A stretch of DNA of 8,997 bases from Candidatus Cloacimonadota bacterium (lineage in GTDB: Bacteria; Cloacimonadota; Cloacimonadia; Cloacimonadales; Cloacimonadaceae), in the NCBI GenBank assembly GCA_012519465.1, contig JAAYQD010000025.1:1-8997 (forward strand), written 5' to 3'. Below the pieces are notes generated by a model. It saw only the letters and a list, made by a program, of their open reading frames with translations. It was not told where the DNA came from and did not search any database. The translations under genes and the position numbers were made by a program. The stretch's first letter is position 1; every line of letters starts with the position of its first letter. This document shows, piece after piece, positions 1 through 6,536 of this stretch.

Positions 1-2
1 AG

Positions 3-74
3 CGGCTGAAGGTGAGCGCCGATATGGTTCGCGCCCATTTCTTTGACCCCACCTCCGAGCTCAGCTTGGTTTAG
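3..74 (+). CDS. C-terminal tail of sugar ABC transporter ATP-binding protein (MalK/UgpC/MsmX type), 5' end outside window
   Basis: Only the last 23 codons are visible, read from base 3 and ending with TAG at 72-74. The residues include KVSADMVRAHFFDP followed by TSEL and a short hydrophobic end. This resembles the final strand of the TOBE domain in MalK/UgpC/MsmX ATPases, where a variable stretch leads into a [A/V]H-[L/F]-FDP-x-T signature just before the C-terminus. Such proteins are the cytoplasmic ATPase subunits of carbohydrate importers. The Walker motifs, ABC signature and regulatory domain would lie upstream of the window and cannot be checked. The next gene begins only about 17 bases downstream on the same strand, so the two may share a transcript. 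The call rests on one short motif and is moderately sure. Confidence 0.62.
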   Translation, partial: RLKVSADMVRAHFFDPTSELSLV

Positions 75-90
75 TATTATTTGTCTTCCC

Positions 91-848
91 GTGCAACGCG
101 TCTTATGTCTGATCATATTCATGTGTGCTCTTACCTATCAGGCGTTTGCAGATTTAAGCGAAGATAACGCCTCCTCTGCAGCACTGGCAGGCATCACCAG
201 TTTATCAGACAGCCCTCCAGCCTCACTCTTTCGCCCCTTGTGTGGGGAAACGGCACCGTTTTTGGCTACCATCTGCCCTTTGGCGATAGCCAGTCTCAGG
301 TGTGGGGCTTTCACACAGGCAGCGATGTGCCCCTGGGGCATGCCGGCTTTGGCGTCAATTGGCTCAATCATCCTCATTATCAGCATCGGGATTATTATGT
401 CTGCTATGCTTTGGGGGATGAAAGACTTGCGCTTGGATATACCCAACACCTTGTTTGGGAAGGCTTTTCCACCGGGGAAGCATATTTAAGCGGGCAATCA
501 GATATCGCCCTGGGCGGGTCGTATAACGAGTACGGCACAGAATTTCGCTGGCTGAGGATTGGCAAGGAGGATGCCCAAATACACCTTTCCGCCAGCTATC
601 AACCCTATGAACACACCAAAATAGCCAGCGCATACGTATATCAGCCTCGTGGCAAGGATAGTTTTCGCAGCGCTTGCACAGTGGAGGTTGCCAAGATGAT
701 GACGATTCTCAGTTCTTGGCAAAGCGAGCCCAGCCGTTTTGGCATTGGCATCCGGCTCGATCCCGGTGCAGGCAATATCACCTATGCCATCCGCACACAT
801 CCGGAATTGGCACTCAGTCATTTTATAGAAGTAGGATTTTCATGGTAA
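91..848 (+). CDS. Small PorV/FadL-like outer-membrane barrel protein, broken by an apparent -1 frameshift near 234-237
   Basis: The first part is read in the frame of base 91 and the rest in the frame of base 240. The first frame gives a signal peptide (MQRVLCLIIFMCALTYQAFA, cleavage after AFA) and then SLSDSPPASLFRPL, a stretch like the N-terminus of mature PorV/PorQ/FadL-type barrels. The second frame continues with VWGNGTVFGYHLPFG and many short alternating strands, ending in the aromatic GFSW, a usual C-terminus for outer-membrane barrels. Adding one C to the CCCC run at 234-237 joins the halves without a gap into a protein of about 252 residues. A sequencing or assembly error or a true frameshift are both possible. 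GTG at 91 is chosen because it directly precedes the signal peptide; no clear Shine-Dalgarno site precedes it, so the start is uncertain. If the shift is real, an internal GTG at 240 would give a product without a signal peptide. The last 7 bases overlap the next gene. Specific function is unknown. Confidence 0.6.
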
Positions 849-2365
849 AACACATTATTGTTCTCATTCTTTTGGCATTCCCCCTTTGCATATTTGCACA
901 GGAAATACCGGAAATCATCGAGCTTGATTCCGAAACACTCAGCTACAACGCCTGGGAAGAGCTGTACAAACAGCTTATGTTGCCTGACACCCAACTGGGG
1001 TTGGACAACCGGCTGTGGCTGGAAGACGATAGCTTTAGCCTCCATCAGGCATATTTTCAGCATGACGGGCAAGATCTTTTTGTAAACTATGGCAATGATT
1101 GGAAGAAGAACCTCTCCCACTTCAATTTTGGCATTGGCATCCGGCAGAATAAGTTTGTGGAAGACGTGGCTTTGGGCAATTACCGCCTCCATTTTGGCAG
1201 CGGCATCACCATAGGCAGCGGCTCCAAAAGCACAAAGGGTGATGTATTTCGTATCCAGCGTGCACCCCAGCCGGATTCTTACAGCCCCTTCGGATCTGCC
1301 ATCAAGCTGCATTGGAGGGATTTTAAAGCCCTTGCCTTTGGCTCTGTGCTCAATCGCGAAATCACTCAAAACATCGATGGAGAGATCCTCACGTTGCCTA
1401 AAACCAGGAGAGGCCGTGCCGATATCACCCGCGAATCCCTGTGGGGCGGTGCATTCAGCTATGAGGCGAAGGTTTTTAGGATGGGATTTTTGGGATATAT
1501 CCAAGGCTATGACAGGGAATTTGCCTCTGCCGACATGGATTCCCAAACCAAGATCTTCTCGGCTTATGCCGGCGTGAGGCTCAATGAACACAGCGTGGAT
1601 TGGGAAAGTGGCCAGGCAGGAAAGAACCAACACCACTTTCTGGCATGGAATTTCAATCATCAACGTTTTGAACAAACCATCAGCTTTGCCATGGATCCGG
1701 ATCACAAACAGATCACCTATTTCACCTCGCGTGAAGCCCTGGGCAGGGATCCCGATACCGTGGAGATGGCATGGAATGCAAGCTTTCCGCTTTTAAAGGA
1801 TACCAGCATGTATTTGCGTGCTTCTGCAGATCAAAAGCGCCAGGATTATATCAGCAGCAAGGGCATGAAAAGCCGCATCTTGGCAAGGTTTAGCTATCAT
1901 CCCAAACACCGGAATCTGAACCTTACCATCAGTCATTTTGATAAAGAGATACTGACCCAAACCGGGGATGATCTGCAAACCAGCAGACCCCAACACTGGC
2001 GGTTTGAATTGGATTACAAAGATAAAGTGCTGCCCACGCTTCAGCTTATCCTCAATACCCGCTATCACTTGGAAGATAAGGAAGGATGGGATAACAATAC
2101 CTTCTATTGGCATAGCGGCATTAGGTTTAATAAGAATAGATTTGGCGTGCGGGGAGGCTTTCAGGGCTGGCATGGCGCCAAACGCGGAACTATTTATATG
2201 GATGATACACTCTTGGCATTTTCAGAAGCCAAACGAGACGATCAATTTATCTATTTGGGCGGTGATTTGGTGATGAAAAACATGAAATTTGGCATAGACC
2301 TGCGCCAATCCCTCAAAGATTCCAGCAATCAGCGTGCCATCCTGCGCGTGGGTACCTGGCTATGA
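842..2365 (+). CDS. Outer-membrane beta-barrel protein, paralogue of the HHH-barrel family but lacking HHH repeats
   Basis: This is a 507-residue secreted protein. A longer open frame exists upstream, but ATG 842 is chosen because it starts a clear signal peptide (MVKHIIVLILLAFPLCIFA, cleavage before Q20) and is preceded by TAGGA at 832-836. It overlaps the stop of the previous gene (ATGGTAA), which suggests coupled translation. The mature part is rich in short alternating aromatic strands with charged turns and ends in RVGTWL, as in outer-membrane barrels. Residues about 112-160 contain GNYRLHFGSG and a later G-x-A-I-K-L segment, and residues 197-207 are RESLWGGAFSY. Both correspond to segments of the minus-strand HHH-barrel protein in this window (GHYRATYGEG and REKLWGTHLQY) and recall a family annotated in Bacteroidetes as HHH-domain proteins. 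No HHH motif is visible between the signal peptide and the barrel. Molecular function is unknown; a passive channel or a surface-complex component would both fit. Confidence 0.8.
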   Translation: MVKHIIVLILLAFPLCIFAQEIPEIIELDSETLSYNAWEELYKQLMLPDTQLGLDNRLWLEDDSFSLHQAYFQHDGQDLFVNYGNDWKKNLSHFNFGIGIRQNKFVEDVALGNYRLHFGSGITIGSGSKSTKGDVFRIQRAPQPDSYSPFGSAIKLHWRDFKALAFGSVLNREITQNIDGEILTLPKTRRGRADITRESLWGGAFSYEAKVFRMGFLGYIQGYDREFASADMDSQTKIFSAYAGVRLNEHSVDWESGQAGKNQHHFLAWNFNHQRFEQTISFAMDPDHKQITYFTSREALGRDPDTVEMAWNASFPLLKDTSMYLRASADQKRQDYISSKGMKSRILARFSYHPKHRNLNLTISHFDKEILTQTGDDLQTSRPQHWRFELDYKDKVLPTLQLILNTRYHLEDKEGWDNNTFYWHSGIRFNKNRFGVRGGFQGWHGAKRGTIYMDDTLLAFSEAKRDDQFIYLGGDLVMKNMKFGIDLRQSLKDSSNQRAILRVGTWL

Positions 2366-3225
2366 AAAAACAACCTCTTGATGTAGAAAACTTTGACATC
2401 TCGCTGTGCAAAACACGCCTCGCCCAGCCGGGAGATGCCTCTGACCTGGTAGCAATCGCCAAGACCATCTGGGGTGGCGAGGATTACCTGCCCAAGGTGT
2501 TGACGGCGTGGATCAACGAGCCGTGGTTCATCGTCTGTGAATATCAAGGGGTGGTGGTGGCGTGCATCAAGCTTACCCAGCTGCCACCCAATACTTTGTG
2601 GTTTGAAGGAATGCGCGTCCTCAAGCCTCTGCAGGGTAAGGGACTGGGCAAATTGATGAATCAGGCAGCGATGGAGCTTGCCCTCCAAATCTCCAATCAA
2701 CGGCCGGGGATGCTATTTGAATTCAGCACCTATTTTATGAACCAAGAGACTCCTCATCTCACTTCTAAGCTTGGTTTTAAGCAAGTGGCGGGATTTCATA
2801 TCATGGATAAATATGGCGGTCGTATCCTTAAAGAACCAGAACCGATTGAGACCCCCGGAATGGATATCTTTGACCATTATCCCGCTTATTTGCCTGTGGG
2901 CTGGAAGGCAATCCGCAAAAGCGAGGAAGGTTTGGATTATATCCGCCAAAACGCCAGGATATACGCCAGCCCGGGAATGCGCTTTCTGATTGGAGGCATA
3001 GAAAATACGGATGTCACCCTCATCGATCCCATCCCCGCCAATTTGCAAAAAGAGCTTCCCTACATCCAATACCACATAGGGTACAAGCGCAATTTCTCCA
3101 TTATCTTCCCCCAAACCTATCCTTCAGTGATATTCAGTTTGGAATGCCAGAAATTCAGACTGAGGGATTACAACCCCGAAAACGTACCGGAAATCCTTGT
3201 TTTCAGCAGGAGCGCCAAGCTCTAA
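2362..3225 (+). CDS. GNAT-family N-acetyltransferase with C-terminal extension (NAT16/histidine acetyltransferase-like)
   Basis: This is a 287-residue soluble protein without a signal peptide, so it is cytoplasmic. GNAT proteins transfer acetyl from acetyl-CoA to an amine. The acetyl-CoA-binding motif A is clear: the strand FEGMRVLKPL (81-90) followed by the loop QGKGLG (91-96), matching the family pattern [Q/R]-x-x-G-x-[G/A]. The N-terminal part (RLAQPGD at 19-25, WGGEDYLP at 37-44, then WINEP) resembles the vertebrate NAT16 (histidine N-acetyltransferase) family and its bacterial relatives, as far as I can recall. About 130 residues after the GNAT core form an extension that I cannot assign. 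The start ATG overlaps the stop of the preceding barrel gene as ATGA and lacks a strong Shine-Dalgarno site, so translation is probably coupled. The GNAT fold is nearly certain; the substrate is inferred weakly from similarity. It is unusual to find it at the end of an operon of exported barrels. Confidence 0.85.
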   Translation: MKKQPLDVENFDISLCKTRLAQPGDASDLVAIAKTIWGGEDYLPKVLTAWINEPWFIVCEYQGVVVACIKLTQLPPNTLWFEGMRVLKPLQGKGLGKLMNQAAMELALQISNQRPGMLFEFSTYFMNQETPHLTSKLGFKQVAGFHIMDKYGGRILKEPEPIETPGMDIFDHYPAYLPVGWKAIRKSEEGLDYIRQNARIYASPGMRFLIGGIENTDVTLIDPIPANLQKELPYIQYHIGYKRNFSIIFPQTYPSVIFSLECQKFRLRDYNPENVPEILVFSRSAKL

Positions 3226-3264
3226 TCCGGTTTTATCCGAGCTTACTTTCCCACCTCTTCCTTA

Positions 3265-3329
3265 TTAACCACCCTTGTCTCTCCTTTGTCTGGACAAGGG
3301 TGAGACAAGGGTGGTACAAGGGTGGCTAA
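3265..3329. repeat. Imperfect palindrome with three 11-base direct repeats in the convergent intergenic region
   Basis: Three tandem units sharing ACAAGGGTG lie at 3294-3304, 3305-3315 and 3316-3326. The complementary segment is upstream: 3268-3281 pairs perfectly with 3302-3315 (14 bp). After one T/T mismatch, 3283-3289 pairs with 3294-3300 (7 bp, one G-U), closing a four-base loop. The same left arm (3265-3278) can pair instead with the third unit (3316-3329, 13 of 14). No T-run follows on either strand, so it does not look like an ordinary intrinsic terminator. It lies 43 bases past the acetyltransferase stop and could act as an mRNA 3'-end stabiliser or a REP-like dispersed repeat; its role is inferred from position and structure only. 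Confidence 0.75.
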
Positions 3330-3351
3330 TGGGCAAGTGCATACAAAGCAC

Positions 3352-3382
3352 AAAAAAGCCCGGCAAATTGGAATCACCGGGC
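3352..3382 (-). terminator. Rho-independent terminator of the minus-strand operon
   Basis: Read on the minus strand, GCCCGG (3382-3377) pairs with CCGGGC (3363-3358) across a 13-base loop and is followed at once by TTTTTT (3357-3352). It sits 28 bases past the stop of the 5'-nucleotidase gene, where the operon should end. On the plus strand the same stem is followed only by a broken T-rich stretch (TATTTTATAA), so it may weakly stop transcripts from the acetyltransferase side too. Confidence 0.88.
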
Positions 3383-3409
3383 AGATATTTTATAATGATA
3401 TGACAGGGG

Positions 3410-5089
3410 CTATTGCATCATTTCCGCTGTGGGTCTGGCATTGTCGTTTCTGCTCCAGCGGTCGTCAATTCTGGTTTTGATGGGGCTGTTTGTGCGGAAG
3501 TAATTCACTATGGCATCACGCAGGTTGATTTGGTGATGGATGATATCCTCTTCGGGAACGTGGATGAGGAGATTGAGGCCGGCATTGCCCTGCATCAGGA
3601 AGTCTGTGGTGACACAGGTGTAGATTTTGTCTTTTTCCCATAGTTTGCCGGCAATTTTGAGGGAGGTCACGCGGTCGAAATTGGGTCTTTTCTTGGAATA
3701 CACCACGTTCACACCGGATACCACCAATCCATGGCGTCCGCCTTCCACACGGGTTTCGATGATTCTGCGCAAGAATTCGCCAGTGCATTTGAAGGAAACC
3801 ACCATGTTATCGAAGGGCATCACCTCAAATATATTGCGGTAGGTAACGGGGCCGCTCTTGATATCGGCACGCACTCCACCCAGGTTCAGAAAGGCAAAAT
3901 CTGCATCCACCTCGTGGCGCATAGCGTCTGTGATGGTATTTCCCATCAGGCTTTGGGCGTCCACATTGACGCGGGAAAGATATACGGAGGTGTGTCCTAT
4001 CACTTCGTCCATGCCCTCTTCAGCGATTGCCACCTGTTCGGCGATGGTTTTGCTGATGGTGGGATCGGGGATAAATTGATCCTCAAAGAGGGTGATCATG
4101 CTGCCTTCGCGCAGGGCAGGGGTTTCATAGCCCGTAATGGTGCGGGTTTCCGGATCTATGGTAAGCGTGAGCCAACCGAGGTTTGAGCCATAGGCATAGC
4201 CTTGGATAACCATCGTGTGGGTATAGGGATCAATCCAGGGTTTGGGGATTCCCTTGTGGATATGTCCGCCAATCAGGAGATCGATGCCGGATACTTCGCG
4301 GGCAATCTCTTGGGCGTCGTAGCCCCACACGGCGATTCGCTCTTCAAAGAGAGGGTTGCCGCTGGCATCGTAACGGCTCAAATAGCCTTCTTCCACCTCA
4401 TAGGGCAAACCGGCGTGTCCCAAAACGATCACGATATCCACCTTTTCTTCATCACGCACCACGTCCACCCAATGTTGGACGGCTTCTTTTTCGCTCAGGA
4501 ATTCGAGGTTGCGGATATTCTCCGGGAAGCTCATTTTTTCTGTATCGGTGGTGGTAAAGCCCACGATGCCGATGCGCACGCCCATGCGGCTAACCACATA
4601 GTAAGGCCTTGCATACCAAGGGAAATCACCGGTGCGGCGATCGCGGATATTGCAGCTGAGGATGGGGAAATCCGCCAGCCTAAGCGTTTCGATGAGGTCT
4701 TCATTGATGATGTCAAATTCATGGTTGCCCAATGTCATTGCATCATAGCCGATGGCATTCATATATTCAATCACGGCACGGCCTTGGGTAACGGTGCCCA
4801 CGGGTCTGCCTTGAAAGAAATCTCCGGCATCCAAAAGCAGGCTATCCCTTTTTTTGTGGGAAAGGGAGCGCACCTGTTTGATGAGGGTGGCAGCTGAGCC
4901 TCCTCCGCCCAATTGGGGAGGAAACTCCGGGTTCATAAAGGTGGCTTGAGCGCGGTCTATCCCTCCATGGACGTCGTTTGAAAACAGGATATCCAATTTG
5001 AGGTCTTCCGCCTGCAAAGCCGGGATACTGCCCAAGAGCAGCAAGCCCATCAGGACTGCCGCCAGGGTCAGAAAAGAGGTATGCTTCAT
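3410..5089 (-). CDS. Secreted 5'-nucleotidase / UDP-sugar hydrolase family protein (UshA/CD73 type)
   Basis: This 559-residue protein has a signal peptide (about 1-27, ending PALQA) and should act in the periplasm or at the surface, removing phosphate from nucleotides or related phosphoesters. The N-terminal metallophosphatase domain has all expected metal ligands: D39 and H41 in SNDVHG, D90 in DAGDFFQG, N122-H123 in GNHE, H225 in GHAG, and H276 and H278 in GGHIH. The C-terminal 5'-nucleotidase domain has GNTITDAMR (383-391), LNLGGVR (401-407) and MPFDN (424-428). The family motif around NF-x(3)-GGDG[F/Y] is here DFLMQGNAGL (496-505): the stacking Phe is kept but the ribose-binding Asp is replaced by A503. 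ATG 5089 lies 4 bases after the stop of the upstream barrel gene, and GGTGA overlapping that stop serves as ribosome site. A terminator follows. The family is secure; the exact substrate is open. Confidence 0.93.
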   Translation of the reverse strand: MKHTSFLTLAAVLMGLLLLGSIPALQAEDLKLDILFSNDVHGGIDRAQATFMNPEFPPQLGGGGSAATLIKQVRSLSHKKRDSLLLDAGDFFQGRPVGTVTQGRAVIEYMNAIGYDAMTLGNHEFDIINEDLIETLRLADFPILSCNIRDRRTGDFPWYARPYYVVSRMGVRIGIVGFTTTDTEKMSFPENIRNLEFLSEKEAVQHWVDVVRDEEKVDIVIVLGHAGLPYEVEEGYLSRYDASGNPLFEERIAVWGYDAQEIAREVSGIDLLIGGHIHKGIPKPWIDPYTHTMVIQGYAYGSNLGWLTLTIDPETRTITGYETPALREGSMITLFEDQFIPDPTISKTIAEQVAIAEEGMDEVIGHTSVYLSRVNVDAQSLMGNTITDAMRHEVDADFAFLNLGGVRADIKSGPVTYRNIFEVMPFDNMVVSFKCTGEFLRRIIETRVEGGRHGLVVSGVNVVYSKKRPNFDRVTSLKIAGKLWEKDKIYTCVTTDFLMQGNAGLNLLIHVPEEDIIHHQINLRDAIVNYFRTNSPIKTRIDDRWSRNDNARPTAEMMQ

Positions 5090-5093
5090 GATA

Positions 5094-6521
5094 TCACCAT
5101 GTAAAGGTTAGGCCTGTATTGAGGCTGATGTTGTTTTCGCGCACCTTGTCCGGATTCTCCCAACCTCTATTGATGAGGGTGATATGGGAGTTTGGCCAGA
5201 GGGCGTAAGTGGCAGAGCCACTGTATATTCTGTCATTATAATAGGCATCGCCAAAGAGGTCAAGCGCCTCATATTCACGCCAGCTATAGCCAAAGCCCAG
5301 ATCGATGGTAAGGAAACTGGTGAGCTGGAAGCTGCTGCCAGCCGTGAGCATGGGGGTGAGGATGCGCTTGGCAATGACGGATCCATCGGTTTCCACCTCT
5401 CTGAGGTAGCCGTTTTGAGCCTGGAAGCCCAGGCGCAAGGGGAAGCGATTTTCCACCCAGTGTTCCACTCCGGCATAGAGGTTGAATTGGTCTTCATAAT
5501 GGGAGCTGACCTGGCTCCACTGCACGTATTCCGCATCCAGGTTGAACCAGGTGCGCATGATGTTTTGCGGCTGATAGAGGATGCCAAGGCGGATTTCTGC
5601 GGGCAGGATATAATCCTCATCAATGGCGAGGGTGTTATCGATGGCATCGGCATTATAATAGGCGTCGCGATGTTCCTTGATGCTGCCGGTTCTATCCAAA
5701 GTGGCTTTGGGAGTGTAGGTGGCAGCCAAACCAAAACGCTTGTTGAACCTGATGGCGGTGCCTGCCTTAAGCTGCATCCCGTCAAGCTCAGTTTCGGAGC
5801 TAAGCTCATAATTTGGCAATACCTTGCTGGCGTTGTTTACGGCATCGGCGAAGGTATCTATCGCCCATTGGCTCCAACGGATGGTCTTGCTGTATTCCTG
5901 TTTGCCTTGGAGGAGGGAAAGCTCGGCGCCAAAATTCATCTGAGCACAATCTGAAAGATCAAAGCCAAAGCTGAGGACTCCTGCATTTTGCATCAGATTG
6001 CCGGTGTTTTCGATCTTGTTGATCGCCAGCTTTTCCGGATAGCCATCGTTGTCTGTATTCCTGTTGTTGCGGATTTCCTCGTGGTAGTATCCGCCAAAAT
6101 CCAGCAGCGGCTTGCGGTAGATGCCCAAGCCCATCTTGAAAGCGCCAAATTGTAATGCTCCCATACCGGCGATGGCATATTCATCAAAGAAATTGATATT
6201 GGATGCATAAACGGCGTCATCGATGTAGTTATCGAATGAATTGTAAAGGGGGATGTGGCGGTTGTCTTCGTTGCGGGTGATGAGAGCACCGCCTTGGAAG
6301 GCAAGCCTTTGATCCAAGAGAGTGAGGTTGGCAGGGTTTGCGGCTATGCCAAAGGGACGGAGGTCGTTGAAGGTGCCGGCAGCGCCCATGGAAAAGCTGC
6401 GTGGCTCATAGCCGCCTTGCTTGTTTCCAAAATATGTGTCTGTGATAGACCAAGCTGCCAAGCCGGTGGCCACAAGGACCAAGATGGCGGCGGTCAGAAT
6501 AATTTTGCTGTATTTATTCAT
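5094..6521 (-). CDS. FadL/PorV-like outer-membrane barrel protein (OMPP1-type)
   Basis: This is a 475-residue exported protein. The signal peptide covers about residues 1-23 (basic MNKYSK, hydrophobic core, LAA). The mature N-terminus has PRSFSMGAAG (40-49) and GIAANPANL (58-66), matching the PR-x(3)-MG-A ... NPA-x-L pattern of FadL/TodX/PorV barrels. The rest is alternating strands with aromatic girdle residues and ends in TGLTFTW, typical of BAM-inserted proteins. FadL members carry hydrophobic molecules across the outer membrane, while PorV acts in type IX secretion as a shuttle; which role applies here is not visible. The start is fixed by GGAGG (6533-6529), 7 bases before ATG 6521. The gene lies 15 bases after the HHH-barrel gene and 4 bases before the nucleotidase gene, so the three are co-transcribed. 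The family is likely; the cargo is unknown. Confidence 0.8.
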   Translation of the reverse strand: MNKYSKIILTAAILVLVATGLAAWSITDTYFGNKQGGYEPRSFSMGAAGTFNDLRPFGIAANPANLTLLDQRLAFQGGALITRNEDNRHIPLYNSFDNYIDDAVYASNINFFDEYAIAGMGALQFGAFKMGLGIYRKPLLDFGGYYHEEIRNNRNTDNDGYPEKLAINKIENTGNLMQNAGVLSFGFDLSDCAQMNFGAELSLLQGKQEYSKTIRWSQWAIDTFADAVNNASKVLPNYELSSETELDGMQLKAGTAIRFNKRFGLAATYTPKATLDRTGSIKEHRDAYYNADAIDNTLAIDEDYILPAEIRLGILYQPQNIMRTWFNLDAEYVQWSQVSSHYEDQFNLYAGVEHWVENRFPLRLGFQAQNGYLREVETDGSVIAKRILTPMLTAGSSFQLTSFLTIDLGFGYSWREYEALDLFGDAYYNDRIYSGSATYALWPNSHITLINRGWENPDKVRENNISLNTGLTFTW

Positions 6522-6536
6522 TGGTGTTCCTCCAGC

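Noticed and set aside
43..80. Possible promoter: TTGACC at 43-48 with TATTAT at 75-80
   Set aside because: The spacing of 26 bases is far too long for a sigma-70-type promoter, and the -35-like box lies inside the ABC ATPase coding region.
238..489. Continuation of the first frame (43-489) past the frameshift as a separate 148-residue protein
   Set aside because: Beyond about base 237 the other frame reads as a continuous barrel to a normal aromatic C-terminus, while this frame becomes a shadow without barrel pattern.
674..841. Upstream extension of the second barrel gene to base 674
   Set aside because: It would overlap most of the 3' part of the preceding gene and place the clear signal peptide at residue 57; ATG 842 with TAGGA upstream is the better start.
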